Positions 22,363 through 31,616 of a stretch of 34,563 bases of DNA are shown one piece after another. Location of the stretch: positions 1 through 34,563 of the IMG/VR virus record IMGVR_UViG_3300031727_000005; one strand, 5' to 3'. Both the position numbers and the translations under genes were made by a program. The DNA comes from a virus. Each line of letters begins with the position of its first letter. The first letter of the stretch is position 1. Under the pieces are notes generated by a model, which was given only the letters and a program-made list of their open reading frames with translations, was not told where the DNA came from and did no database searches.

Positions 22363-25300
22363 ATGCCGGCCACCGTCAAGAGAACCGTTACTACCCGCTA
22401 TACGCTCGATGCGAAAGGCGCGCTGAAGGATCTCCGGTCTATCGCGCAAACGTCCGCGGCGACAGCCAAAGGACTGGGGCGAACCAACGAGAGTCTGAAC
22501 AGGCTCAACAAGACGGCACAGCGTACAGAGTCGAGTATCAACCGCCTCGGAAAGCAGTTTGGCTTTCTGAAGAACATGGTTGTTGCCTGGCTCTCTTATA
22601 AGTCTCTTGACTACTTCAAGTCTATCTCTGACGCGGCGACCGATACCGAGGTGCGGCTCCGTGGCCTCGCCGGGCAGTTTGAATCTGCCGCGTCCGCGGC
22701 GGATGTCGGCGGGCAGATATTCGAGGATCTAAAAGAGCAAGCTTTAGAGGTGGGCACGGGCGTGGATACGCTCGCCGAGACCTACGCCAAGCTGGCCTAC
22801 GCCGTGCCGACCGCGGAGCACGAGGAGCTGATCGGTGTCACCAAGACGCTGTCGGATACCTTGGCGAAGACGGGCGCGAGCACGCAGCAGGTCAACGCGG
22901 TGCTGCTGCAGATGGCGCAGGGTCTCGGAACCGGGGCGCTGCAAGGCGACGAGTTCAAGTCCGTGCTCGAGAACGCCCCGGCGTTGCTGTACGCCTGGCA
23001 GGAGGCGCTAGGCAAGACCTCGGTCGGCATTAAGACTTTGTCGGAGAACGCCGATCTGACCACGGAGAGCTTCATCGAGCTGTACCCGGAGATCCAAAGG
23101 CTCGTTGAAGAGATGACGGGCGTGGAGGAGGTGCCGATCACCTTCGGCCGCGCGTTCGAGAATCTCCGCACGGTTCTGATAGGGCTGTTCCAGGATCTCT
23201 CCGGCGAGGGGTCCGGTAGCGTCTTCCAGCCCCTGGCCGAGGGGCTCAACGACATGGCGTTGGCACTCGACAAGCTCACTCCGAAGATAAAGAGTGCCCT
23301 GGGCGAACTGGCGGTTTTTGGCCCGGCCGCGCAGGAAGCGGGAAGGCTTGCTCTGCGGGCTTTTGACGGGATGGTGGAAGGCGCGAAGGCCGTTGTCGAA
23401 GTTATGGTTCGCGCAAACGTGGCGGCCATCGGTGGGTCGGAAAGCGATCCTCGCGGCAACCCGTTCCATCCGGACTACCTAAGCAATCTGGCGATGGAGA
23501 CGGAAAAGGAGCTGGCGACTATCGAGGTGCTCTATGAGTACACGCGAGATGCGCTAACAGTCACTTTTACCGGTATATGGGAGTCTTTTAAGGAAAACTT
23601 TGGTGAGCCGATAATTGAATTTTTCAAGGATCTGCCCAGGCTTTTCAAAGAAGCGATGCAGTTTGTATCAGACCTGCTTTCGGCGGCTGCTAAGGATCTT
23701 TTGGATATCTGGAACAGCGAGGCAATGGAGCCGCTTAGAGCGGCTTTCGAGAAGATAGCGGGATTTTTCAAAGAGTATGTTATCGAGCCCATCATGGAGA
23801 TGTGGGATGTCCTCACCGGGTGGATAGCCGAGAAGTGGGAGCAATTTAACCCGTTCTCCAATGGTTCGGTCGATGCTGGGACGCCGATAGCCGCTCCCGG
23901 TAGCCAGTTCGGGGCGGCAGAGAGCTGGGCGGAAGTAGCTTTCACCGCTGGAGCGAAAAGCGGTTGGGATAAGGTAGATGAACAGCTTCGCGCAGAAGCC
24001 TCTCGGCTTGCGCGAGACCTGGAGGCTATCGGGATTGAAGTGACCGTGACGTCCGGGTATCGCTCAGGGTCAGGTAGTAGTCAGCATAATTACGGAAATG
24101 CCTTAGATTGGGTGTTGAGCGATTGGGAGAAGGCCAGGGACTATATGCGTCAGCATGGGGATAAGTACGCGCTGCGTTTCCCCGTTAAGGATGAAGGTCC
24201 GGAAGATTGGTCAGCGAGGACTTACGGCCGAAGCAAGAACGGTACGCCAGAGCATTGGCATGTCCAGCTAGACGAAACTAAAGCAAGGGTAGAAAACTTC
24301 GCAGAAGCAGTAGAAGAGACCAACGATAAAGTCACTGAACTCGGCGAGAACGCCGCGACCGAGCTGAAGCGCCGGTGGGAGGAGATCGAGGCGAGGCATG
24401 CCGAGGCGGCCAACCGACCCGCGACTGAAGGCGCGGAAGCCGCTCTTGAGAGAATCGACATCGGCAATCGTAAGGTCTCGGCCTCTACCTCAGAGCTTAC
24501 CAAAGCAACTCAGGAACAGACGAAAGCCGAAAAGAGCGCCGTAAAAGAGCGCGAAAAGCTTGCGAAGGCCGTCGAGGATTTGCGCCAGGAGTATGACCCT
24601 CTACGTAAGCTGCAGAAGGATTATGAAGCTCAGATAAAGACCATCAACCGGGCCGAAGCCGACGGGCTGATCACGCTGCAAGAGAAGAACACGCTGCTTC
24701 AGCAGGCTAATGACGCCTACCGGGCCGCTAAGCAGGAAGGCATGGAAGAGTACCGCAAAGGCATCGAGTCGCTGAAGAGCGCCGATGACGCTCGACACGA
24801 AGCGATGCTGAAGCATCGTGAAGAGTTGGCGATGCTGACCGAGGCTTACAACAAGGGGGTCATACCGTCTCTTGCGGAATTTGAAGAGCTTGTTCAGGTA
24901 TCGCGCGATAGGTACGACCAGTCACTCGCTACCATTGTAGCGGAAGAAGCCGAAGCCGCGCAGGTTAAGCTGGAAGAGGTCGTCGGCAAGCTCTACACGC
25001 TGCAAGACGGCTACAGGGATCTTGTGCAGAACATGCGCAGCGGGCTGGAAGGTGCCTTTGCGGATATGTTCTCCGGGTCACTGAAGAGCGCCGAGGACTT
25101 CGTCAAGCGGCTTGGTAAGATCTTGCTGGATAACCTCGCGCAGATCGCGGCCAAGATTGCCTCGCAGGCGATTATCGTCCCGATCGTTGCTGCTTTCACG
25201 GGCACTGCCAACGCCGCCGGCGGTAGCACTGGCGGAATCCTGTCCGGGCTCTTCGGCGGCAATGGTGGCGTCGGCGGCATCCTGTCCGGGATCTTTGGTG

Positions 25301-27387
25301 GCGGCGGTAGTGGCGGCGGCCTGGGCGGGATTATGACCAACATAGGCAGTGGCATTGGCAAGCTGTTCACCAGCAACAGCATTGGCAACAGCATGGCCAA
25401 CTTCGTCGCTACGAACCTCAATGCGAGCGGCAGTAGCCAGATGCTGACGGGCTTTGCCAAGGGCCTGCAGGGCACGCCTAACTGGGCGTTTGGGGTCGGC
25501 AGCATCGCGGGCGGCATCATCGGTGGCGCGCTGTTCAGCAAGGGGTACGGAAAAACCGGAAGCACGATAGGCGCTACCGCCGGCGCGGCCATCGGCTCGG
25601 TGGTGCCCGTGATCGGCACCATCATCGGCGGCATAGTCGGCGGCGTCGCCGGCGGCTGGCTGGGGTCTAGGTTCGGGCTCACCAAGACGCCCAAAGGGTA
25701 TGCCGGGGTGCAAGGCGGGATGATAACGACGGGCGGAACGGCTCAGATGCAACAGCAGGCGGCCGGCGCCAACAATCTACTTGGGCAACTCGCCGCGTTT
25801 CTTGGCCCAGATGCGCAGCGGGTTTTGGCTGGGGAGAATAGGAACCCAGGAAAACTTAGTGAAGAGATCTTTGGCGAGGCTGTAAAACACTGGACCGCCA
25901 AGTCCATAGACAAGATGGTGAACGCGACCACGGAGGCGTGGCAAAGGGAGAAAGGCGCTCTCGGGAACGAGATGGCTAAAGTGTTTTACGATATCTACCG
26001 GAACACGGACACGACTTCTCCGGAGAAAAGAGCAGCAGCGGCTCAAGCGGCGACAAAAGCGGCGGCGGAGTTGGAGTACGGGCTAATGAGCCTTGCTGTA
26101 GCTTTTGAGCAGGTGTACAACGTAGATATGCAGCACGCCATGAATGTGGTGGCGGAGCTGTATAGTCAATTGGGCGGTGAGCTGGAAAATTTGCTTCCTG
26201 GCTTCGAGCGTTATCTGCAGATCCTTGAGTCTCTGAAAACGGAAGAGGAGCTGGTACAACGTTCGACAAATAGAGTCAGTGAGGTATTTGCCCAATTTGG
26301 GCAAACTCTTCCGACAACAGCAGAAGGGTTGACTGCGGCTATCAAGGGTGTCGACACCACAACCGAGGCCGGCTTCCGGTTTGCCTCCGCGTTGGGGGAG
26401 ATCGCAGACGACATCGCTGTGTACATGAACAGTTTGAGCGGGCCTATAGAAGAGACTGTTGACCCGACGGTGCGAAGGAACCTGGAAATCCAGATTATGC
26501 AGCTAGAAGGCCGAGAGCTTGAAGCGATTGCCGCTGTGCGAGAGATGGAGCTTGAGTCGACAACCGAGGGGCTGCATGAGCTAATGAACCGAATCTATGC
26601 GCTGCAAGACGAGCAGCGCGTGTTGGAAGAGCAGCGCGCGGCGCGAAGCTTGGAGATCCAGATCATGGAGCTGGAAGGCAAAACAGAAGAAGCGCTTGCC
26701 GCTTCCCGAGAGCTGGAGCTTTCGACGATGGACGAAGGGTTGCGTGCGTTGATGGAGCGCATCTACGCGTTGCAGGATGAACAACGCGCGGCGGAGGAAG
26801 CGCAACGCGCTCTGGAAGAGACCGAGGCATCGATTCAGCGGTTCGCGGACGCCGCGGTCAACATTACACGCGGGCTAGACGCGACACGCAACGACATTGA
26901 GAGCTTCGGGCTGTCACCGGAAGAGCTGTGGAAGAAGAATAAAGCGGAAGCCGACGCGCTTATGGACGCGTTGGGCGAGATGACCGATCCGAAGATGATC
27001 GAGGACACGGTCAACAAGATCAATAGCCTGATTACGTCCGGCTGGGGAAGCCTGGACGATACGCAAAGGGAAAAATTGAAACAGCCTTTCCTCGATTATC
27101 TGGACGAGATCGAAGCTGTTGCGACGGAACGTCTGTCGGTTGGTTTGGCTCCGTTTCTGGACCCGGACGAGGAGTACAGCTTCGAGGGGTCGATGGTCAA
27201 GTTCAGTGAGATGCTGGAGGCTTTGGACGGCAGCCTCGGGGCCAGCAGCAAGGGGTTCGAGGAGTCGAGTGAGGCGCAGCGGGCGGCAGCGCGCGAGATG
27301 ATGAACGCCGCCACGGAGATGACAAATGCGGCAAGATCCATTCCCACCACGTTGACGGTTCGCGTGGGCGAGGGGGAGACGAGCTAA
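22363..27387 (+). CDS. Tape measure protein with embedded M15-type peptidase domain
   Basis: This protein has 1674 residues, with a GGAG site before the ATG. Residues about 75-250 carry the tape-measure N-terminal domain (LAETYAKLAYAVP, GLGTGALQGDEFKSVLENAPALL). A peptidase M15-like domain lies at about 540-640: SQHNYGNALD gives His575 and Asp582, and EHWH gives Glu630 and His633, the expected His/Asp/His zinc set with ExxH. Coiled-coil heptads follow (about 700-880). Gly-rich hydrophobic segments at about 947-1010 and 1046-1108 may insert in membrane, and two 56-residue repeats occur near 1374-1485. The protein sets tail length and is ejected into the cell. The peptidase probably opens a hole in the peptidoglycan at DNA entry. 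The tape-measure call is very secure; the enzyme call is motif-based. Confidence 0.93.
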   Translation: MPATVKRTVTTRYTLDAKGALKDLRSIAQTSAATAKGLGRTNESLNRLNKTAQRTESSINRLGKQFGFLKNMVVAWLSYKSLDYFKSISDAATDTEVRLRGLAGQFESAASAADVGGQIFEDLKEQALEVGTGVDTLAETYAKLAYAVPTAEHEELIGVTKTLSDTLAKTGASTQQVNAVLLQMAQGLGTGALQGDEFKSVLENAPALLYAWQEALGKTSVGIKTLSENADLTTESFIELYPEIQRLVEEMTGVEEVPITFGRAFENLRTVLIGLFQDLSGEGSGSVFQPLAEGLNDMALALDKLTPKIKSALGELAVFGPAAQEAGRLALRAFDGMVEGAKAVVEVMVRANVAAIGGSESDPRGNPFHPDYLSNLAMETEKELATIEVLYEYTRDALTVTFTGIWESFKENFGEPIIEFFKDLPRLFKEAMQFVSDLLSAAAKDLLDIWNSEAMEPLRAAFEKIAGFFKEYVIEPIMEMWDVLTGWIAEKWEQFNPFSNGSVDAGTPIAAPGSQFGAAESWAEVAFTAGAKSGWDKVDEQLRAEASRLARDLEAIGIEVTVTSGYRSGSGSSQHNYGNALDWVLSDWEKARDYMRQHGDKYALRFPVKDEGPEDWSARTYGRSKNGTPEHWHVQLDETKARVENFAEAVEETNDKVTELGENAATELKRRWEEIEARHAEAANRPATEGAEAALERIDIGNRKVSASTSELTKATQEQTKAEKSAVKEREKLAKAVEDLRQEYDPLRKLQKDYEAQIKTINRAEADGLITLQEKNTLLQQANDAYRAAKQEGMEEYRKGIESLKSADDARHEAMLKHREELAMLTEAYNKGVIPSLAEFEELVQVSRDRYDQSLATIVAEEAEAAQVKLEEVVGKLYTLQDGYRDLVQNMRSGLEGAFADMFSGSLKSAEDFVKRLGKILLDNLAQIAAKIASQAIIVPIVAAFTGTANAAGGSTGGILSGLFGGNGGVGGILSGIFGGGGSGGGLGGIMTNIGSGIGKLFTSNSIGNSMANFVATNLNASGSSQMLTGFAKGLQGTPNWAFGVGSIAGGIIGGALFSKGYGKTGSTIGATAGAAIGSVVPVIGTIIGGIVGGVAGGWLGSRFGLTKTPKGYAGVQGGMITTGGTAQMQQQAAGANNLLGQLAAFLGPDAQRVLAGENRNPGKLSEEIFGEAVKHWTAKSIDKMVNATTEAWQREKGALGNEMAKVFYDIYRNTDTTSPEKRAAAAQAATKAAAELEYGLMSLAVAFEQVYNVDMQHAMNVVAELYSQLGGELENLLPGFERYLQILESLKTEEELVQRSTNRVSEVFAQFGQTLPTTAEGLTAAIKGVDTTTEAGFRFASALGEIADDIAVYMNSLSGPIEETVDPTVRRNLEIQIMQLEGRELEAIAAVREMELESTTEGLHELMNRIYALQDEQRVLEEQRAARSLEIQIMELEGKTEEALAASRELELSTMDEGLRALMERIYALQDEQRAAEEAQRALEETEASIQRFADAAVNITRGLDATRNDIESFGLSPEELWKKNKAEADALMDALGEMTDPKMIEDTVNKINSLITSGWGSLDDTQREKLKQPFLDYLDEIEAVATERLSVGLAPFLDPDEEYSFEGSMVKFSEMLEALDGSLGASSKGFEESSEAQRAAAREMMNAATEMTNAARSIPTTLTVRVGEGETS
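26482..26817 (+). repeat. Two 168-bp tandem repeats near the 3' end of the tape measure gene
   Basis: Units start at 26482 and 26650. Each encodes LEIQIMxLEG at its head and IYALQDEQR near its end, with a charged helix between (56 residues). They differ at many silent and some coding sites, so the duplication is older than those in the collagen-like gene. Confidence 0.8.
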
Positions 27388-27725
27388 TGGCAATTCCTTA
27401 CATCGACCTGCCGCAGTGCGAGCCAACCGGCCGGGAGGAGATTACAACCCTGCTAACTGATGTATCGGAGAACGGGGTGATACGGGCCCGAGTGATGCAC
27501 GACCAGCCGACATATCGGCTGAGCCTATCCCACACGGCTTTGACCATGGACAAATTTGCGCAATGGGAAGCCTGGTGGAGGTCGTCGTTCAACAAGGAGG
27601 TTGAAGTAACTTGGGTTGTCGACGGGGAGAGCTACGTGGGCGTCTTTCAGCAGCCTCCTCGTATAGAGTATGAGCCGTGGCAGCGCGTCAGTGTGTTTGT
27701 TGTACTGCTGGTGAAACATGCCTAG
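27387..27725 (+). CDS. Distal tail / minor tail protein
   Basis: This 112-residue protein starts in the tape measure stop (TAATG) and ends with an 8-base overlap into the next gene. The sequence is a compact beta domain: RARVMHDQPTYRLSLSH strand pair, an aromatic FAQWEAWWR helix, VEVTWVVDG, and a final VSVFVVLLVKHA strand. It lies just after the tape measure, where lambda gpM-like and distal tail proteins occur. I do not see a specific family signature, so the call rests on order and size. Confidence 0.7.
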   Translation: MAIPYIDLPQCEPTGREEITTLLTDVSENGVIRARVMHDQPTYRLSLSHTALTMDKFAQWEAWWRSSFNKEVEVTWVVDGESYVGVFQQPPRIEYEPWQRVSVFVVLLVKHA

Positions 27726-28215
27726 TCAATACAGTCTACGAATTGCCGATAACCTCGTCACAGCGCCTCAGTATCTCATTGAGATGGGCTTTGAGCAGCC
27801 GTTGTACTTGACTAGCGGACCGGACTTAACTTGGGACGGGCACGACTGGAAAGCGGCGCCTATCGGTGTCAGCGGTATTGACCTGGACGTGACGGCGCAG
27901 CAGAACGTGTCGTTGGAGATTGCCAATCATGACAGAGTGTTTGGCGCTCTGGTGATGTCCGAAAATGCGCACGGCCAACCGGTCAAGATCTGGCTGACTT
28001 ATCGTGAGCCACTCTTTGAGCCGATGCTATTGGCAGACGGACAGATGGACGGGGCGGTTATCGGGGAATTTGTCCGGATCAATGTCATCTCCCGGTCAAC
28101 TGCCTATGGCACGACCCCGCGGATTGTTTGCGCACCGCCACTGTTCAACCATCTGCCTGCGCCGGGATCTATTATTGAGTTGGGCACTGTCAAAATCACC
28201 ATAGAGTCTCGTTGA
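27718..28215 (+). CDS. Minor tail protein, tail-tip component
   Basis: This 165-residue protein is beta-rich, with LYLTSGPDLTWDGHDWKAAPIG and repeated short strands. It resembles the BR0599/DUF2163-like proteins found between tape measure and tip protein in many siphophages (a typical feature is an L...G..l.wdG..w turn). The stop is overlapped by the J-like gene (TGATG). It likely forms part of the ring connecting tube to tip. The family call is moderate. Confidence 0.65.
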   Translation: MPSQYSLRIADNLVTAPQYLIEMGFEQPLYLTSGPDLTWDGHDWKAAPIGVSGIDLDVTAQQNVSLEIANHDRVFGALVMSENAHGQPVKIWLTYREPLFEPMLLADGQMDGAVIGEFVRINVISRSTAYGTTPRIVCAPPLFNHLPAPGSIIELGTVKITIESR

Positions 28216-30386
28216 TGTCTACTCGACTTCCTTATGAGTATCCAGGCTGGGTTCCGCCGGCGCCGGACTCCAGCCAACCGGGTCGTACCCCTATCAACAA
28301 CAGCGCGCGGGATACGCGCGAAGAGTCCATTGCTGCGGCAATGGCTAGCCCGTTGCCGATTGCTTACGGGCGCAATATTCTCAAGCCGCTGATATTTGCG
28401 GCGCAGGTTTACAACAGCTATCTGTACCTCGGCTGTGCGTGGTGCCTTGGGGAAATCGAAGAGATCGTGCAGATCTACGATGGCGATGAGCCGATCACTT
28501 CCGTATGGGTTAAAAACAACTACACCGGCGTCGCTACGCAGTTGCCGGACCCTTTTCTGGTCACCGCTATACCCGACTACAATGATACGCTGGTGACGAC
28601 GATCCGCGGTGAGACAGTATCCGTTGCCTACTCCGTATTGGTGATCCCTGTCACCGCGGATTTCCCGGATCTGTCGGCCGAGGTGCTGGGTAAGCGCAGC
28701 TGGCGGCACTCCACGATCGATCTGTTTGAAAACGCTTTACCTCGTGTTCCGGACACGACAGCCGTCTGGTATAAGAACGAAGAAGATCCCGTCGCCATTC
28801 CCGAGGCGATTGACGGCAACGATGCTACTTATCCTCCGGACTTTATGCAAATTCTCTATCTTTTTCCATCCGATAACAACCAGGACTTAGTGGTATCTCC
28901 TGATGTGATCGTAGTGGAGGCGCTGTTACCTCAGACCGTTCAAGCGGAGCAACAAGTTGTTCTAAACTACCGCGATGCGCGCCCTAACAGACTTTATCAG
29001 TTCAGCCCTATTCTAGAAAGCGCTGATGCACTCGTTGAATACCGAGACGCCACAGACGCGTGGCAAACGTTGGTGCAGACAACCATTGGCCGCCCTGTTA
29101 AATACGGTCAAGAAATCACTACTTCTACCGTATATCAATTTTGGAATATCACGTTTCCTATTGCGACTCCGATAGACGTGACGGGTATTCGGCTTACGCT
29201 GTCTAATACAACGTGGTCAAATTGGTACGGTCAAGAATATGTCTCTGTCAATGGCGCAGATCCTATCTGGCGAGACGTTAAAAGATGGCCCTATATTTCA
29301 CCTTCGGAGTTTGAGCTTTACGCCTTTTTCAGTGTTCAGTTTCAATACAGTAACAACGCGGCTCTGTGCCTGGCAGACCTTATTGAAGACAAAGCCTATG
29401 GCTTAGGTATTCCAGTTAACCAACCGGCTTTGAAAGAACTTGTCGAATGGTGTGAAGAGCAGATGCCCGATGGCTCGCTGCGTCATCAACTTGATTTAGC
29501 ACTTACCCAGCGAAACCGGATCGAGCAGTACATAGAGACGCTGAGAATGTACGCTGAATGCTACGTTGTAAAAGAAGGCGATGAGGTCTTCTTGATACCG
29601 GATCGCCCCTCGCCCGTGGCGGATGTCTTGACTGAAGACGACATGGTGGAAGGGACGTTTACGCTTCAGCAGCAGTCGCAGCGGGATAAGCCCAACGTCG
29701 TTGCAGTCAGCTACACAGACCCCGTCGATACGCCAAACTGGAAGACCCCGCAAAATACACAGTACCATCCGGATCTTGCAACTGGCCTCGTCGAGTACCG
29801 CCGAAATGATCTGCGACTGGAGGGGTTGCATGATGAAAGGCCCGCGCGTCGCGCAGCGATCAAGCGGTTGAATTACTTCACGCTTGTCAATCTTTACGTC
29901 GAGTGCGTCGTGATGGACAAAGCCGTGCGTTGGCGCCTCGGGGACGTGATCCAGGTCAACCATCAATGGGGCTTGGAGAATAAGCCGATGCGGCTTGTCG
30001 GGATCAATGCGATCAGCGCGGGCCGGTATCGCTGCTCTTTTGAAGAGTACGATCCGAAAATCTACAGCGACACGATTGAGACGGTCCCCAGCTACCCGGA
30101 CACGGCGCTTGCTGCGCCCTCAAACGTCCCGACGGTGGAGATCCTAAGTGCTAGCGTAGATGCTGAAGGGGTTGTTTTTGTGGAATGGACTCCGGCTACG
30201 CTATATCCGTACCCGCACGAGTTCGAGCTGCAAGTTGGCCCCAGCGTCGTGGTCACGGAGACCACGACCGGACAAGTTTCGGGACTATCCTCGGGGACTT
30301 ACGATGTCACGGTGCTCGTGCGCGGTACGTGGCAGTCAGTGGTCTACACCGGGCAGCCCACCGCAGCGGTGCAGGTCACCATTTGA
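28215..30386 (+). CDS. Tail tip / central fibre protein, J-like, with C-terminal FN3-like domain
   Basis: I start at the ATG of TGATG, giving 723 residues. PIAYGRNI near 50 followed by CLGEIEEIVQIYDGD near 75-90 is the hallmark of J-like tip proteins (gp27-fold-like hub). Later segments (LADLIEDKAYGLG near 395, VVKEGDEVFLIPDRPSP near 455, RLNYFTLVNLYVECVV near 555) fit the Phage-tail_3 group. A fibronectin-type-III-like domain occupies about 638-723 (VEILSASVDAEGVVFVEWTPA, then a YDVTVLVRG strand). It probably forms the tip trimer and contacts the host. This protein is the last gene on the + strand; no separate downstream receptor-binding gene is present. Confidence 0.85.
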   Translation: MSTRLPYEYPGWVPPAPDSSQPGRTPINNSARDTREESIAAAMASPLPIAYGRNILKPLIFAAQVYNSYLYLGCAWCLGEIEEIVQIYDGDEPITSVWVKNNYTGVATQLPDPFLVTAIPDYNDTLVTTIRGETVSVAYSVLVIPVTADFPDLSAEVLGKRSWRHSTIDLFENALPRVPDTTAVWYKNEEDPVAIPEAIDGNDATYPPDFMQILYLFPSDNNQDLVVSPDVIVVEALLPQTVQAEQQVVLNYRDARPNRLYQFSPILESADALVEYRDATDAWQTLVQTTIGRPVKYGQEITTSTVYQFWNITFPIATPIDVTGIRLTLSNTTWSNWYGQEYVSVNGADPIWRDVKRWPYISPSEFELYAFFSVQFQYSNNAALCLADLIEDKAYGLGIPVNQPALKELVEWCEEQMPDGSLRHQLDLALTQRNRIEQYIETLRMYAECYVVKEGDEVFLIPDRPSPVADVLTEDDMVEGTFTLQQQSQRDKPNVVAVSYTDPVDTPNWKTPQNTQYHPDLATGLVEYRRNDLRLEGLHDERPARRAAIKRLNYFTLVNLYVECVVMDKAVRWRLGDVIQVNHQWGLENKPMRLVGINAISAGRYRCSFEEYDPKIYSDTIETVPSYPDTALAAPSNVPTVEILSASVDAEGVVFVEWTPATLYPYPHEFELQVGPSVVVTETTTGQVSGLSSGTYDVTVLVRGTWQSVVYTGQPTAAVQVTI

Positions 30387-30828
30387 CCGGCTCCCCCGGC
30401 TGGTGAGCGGCCTGTAGCCGTTGCCGGTACGCCGTTAGCACCGCCTCGGCGCGCTGCCTGGCCGCCAGGACCCGCGGGCTCTTGTGCGGGTCGGGGCGCT
30501 CTAGGAAGTCCTCGCTCGCATCCGTGCGCTCGACTAGGCCCAAGACCCGGCGCATGTTCCACACCGCGTTACGGCTGCGCTTGGGCATCCGCTTGGCGAT
30601 GTCGACATCACTGAGCCCTTCCGCCACGTACTGCTCAAGCCGGCGCTTCTCCGCGTCAGTCCACGCCTTCGGGCGCGGTGCAGCGACCTTGCCGACCCGC
30701 GTCCGGCGGTAGCGCACCTTCCGCTCGGAGATGTCCATGAGCTGGGCGATCCTGGCGTCGGGCAAATTTCTGGAGAGGCACTCCAGCAGCACCTCTTGTT
30801 GTTCTTCTGTCCAGCGGGTTTTAGGCAT
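30376..30828 (-). CDS. Tandem helix-turn-helix (SANT/Myb-like) DNA-binding protein
   Basis: This 150-residue protein lies at the end of the leftward operon and overlaps the tail-tip gene by 11 bases, tail to tail. Two repeats are seen: residues about 4-46 (TRWTEEQQEVLLECL...DARIAQLMD) and 54-98 (AWTDAEKRRLEQYV...DVDIAKRMP). Each has a W-T-x-E start, a helix, then an IA.r/l.. recognition turn followed by Arg-rich residues. This resembles SANT/Myb or GcrA-like helical DNA binders. A short charged C-terminal helix follows. It may regulate late transcription, or mark DNA for packaging or nicking. No catalytic residues are visible. Confidence 0.7.
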   Translation of the reverse strand: MPKTRWTEEQQEVLLECLSRNLPDARIAQLMDISERKVRYRRTRVGKVAAPRPKAWTDAEKRRLEQYVAEGLSDVDIAKRMPKRSRNAVWNMRRVLGLVERTDASEDFLERPDPHKSPRVLAARQRAEAVLTAYRQRLQAAHQPGEPVKW

Positions 30829-31045
30829 TCTCTTGCACCATGCGGATGTAGTGCCGCGAGCAGTACAGTTGTCCGTCGTGGCGGAAGGTGGCCGGCTGAT
30901 TGCACTTACAGCAGATCTGCTTACTCCTGGCGGCGACGGTCAGGCGGAAGGTGCCGTCGTCTGCACGCGTCAGCTTGAAGCCCCCATTGATTAGCGCGGT
31001 CTGAAGAGGCTCGAACCGCACTTTCTTGTCGACGTGGATGATCAC
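30821..31045 (-). CDS. Small zinc-finger-like protein
   Basis: I choose the GTG start in a GTGA overlap with the upstream stop, with a GGGAG site about 8 bases before it, giving 74 residues. An ATG 15 bases earlier lacks such a site. The C-terminal half has a probable zinc ribbon: C45-x2-C48 and C62-x2-H65. The N-terminal half is a small alpha/beta unit with Lys-rich start. Function is unknown; nucleic-acid or protein binding is the usual role of such tiny fingers in phage early operons. It overlaps the tandem-HTH gene by 8 bases. Confidence 0.65.
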   Translation of the reverse strand: MIIHVDKKVRFEPLQTALINGGFKLTRADDGTFRLTVAARSKQICCKCNQPATFRHDGQLYCSRHYIRMVQENA

Positions 31046-31278
31046 GCGATGCGCTCCCATTCACGGCTACCGTCGACGTAGTGAACTGAAGTCAGCCACA
31101 CGCCGGGTAAAAACTTGTGCGGATCACGCTCCGAGCGAATGCGGCAGCCGACCTCCCAATGTTCGGCGGTGCCAGTCTCCTCCTCGCGGCGCCACTTGAT
31201 CACCATCACGAGAATGTAGGACACCAGCATGGCCGGGATAAACAGTGACAAAAATATAAGCATCTGGAACAGGGTCAT
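31042..31278 (-). CDS. Small membrane protein, function unknown
   Basis: This 78-residue protein has one N-terminal membrane helix (about 5-28, MLIFLSLFIPAMLVSYILVMVI), then a basic patch (KWRRE) and a soluble ~45-residue domain. The positive-inside rule places the C-terminal part in the cytoplasm. A GGAG ribosome-binding site precedes the ATG, which overlaps the stop of the diphosphohydrolase-like gene (ATGA). Possibly involved in host takeover or superinfection functions; no family recognised. Confidence 0.65.
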   Translation of the reverse strand: MTLFQMLIFLSLFIPAMLVSYILVMVIKWRREEETGTAEHWEVGCRIRSERDPHKFLPGVWLTSVHYVDGSREWERIA

Positions 31279-31616
31279 GGTTGTTTCTCCTCAGGAACGG
31301 AGAGTTGAACATATTCTCCTTTTGGTGCTGTGTCAAGCCTATTTTCAAGGATAAACAGCAGCGATGCGATAGCGTGCGCTAGGTGTGGCAGCTCTGACTC
31401 CTGGTCAGCGATCTCGCCGCGGGCGTGGGCGGCGATATGACGGAGTGCCGCGGACAGGTAGCGGTTCTCGAGGTCCTCGACGCGCTTCCAGTTGTCACGC
31501 GAGTACTTCACGGCACCGTAATCCTGCACCAGGACGACCAGCTCCAAGGCGTTCCATTGCAGGTAGGCCCACTCGGGCTTACCCGTGTCGTGCTTAACCC
31601 CTGAAGTCTCTGCCAT
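31275..31616 (-). CDS. dATP/dGTP diphosphohydrolase-like protein (MazZ / DUF5664 family)
   Basis: I start at an ATG with an AGGAG site 7 bases upstream, giving 113 residues. The start lies within the 3' end of the helicase gene. Motifs fit the dATP/dGTP diphosphohydrolase N-terminal family (formerly DUF5664): KHDTGKP near 8-14, an all-helical body with YGAVKYSRDNW (33-43), RYLSAALRH (52-60), GE..DQES.LPHLAHA (67-82). Members relate to MazG-type enzymes that split dNTPs to dNMP and pyrophosphate. In 2-aminoadenine phages the homologue (MazZ) supplies dGMP for the modified base. The family also occurs in phages with ordinary DNA, so its role here is not settled. Confidence 0.8.
   Translation of the reverse strand: MAETSGVKHDTGKPEWAYLQWNALELVVLVQDYGAVKYSRDNWKRVEDLENRYLSAALRHIAAHARGEIADQESELPHLAHAIASLLFILENRLDTAPKGEYVQLSVPEEKQP

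Noticed and set aside
30355-30420. Bidirectional terminator at the convergent gene ends
   Set aside because: Only 5-bp hairpins without T-runs are found; not enough for a terminator call.
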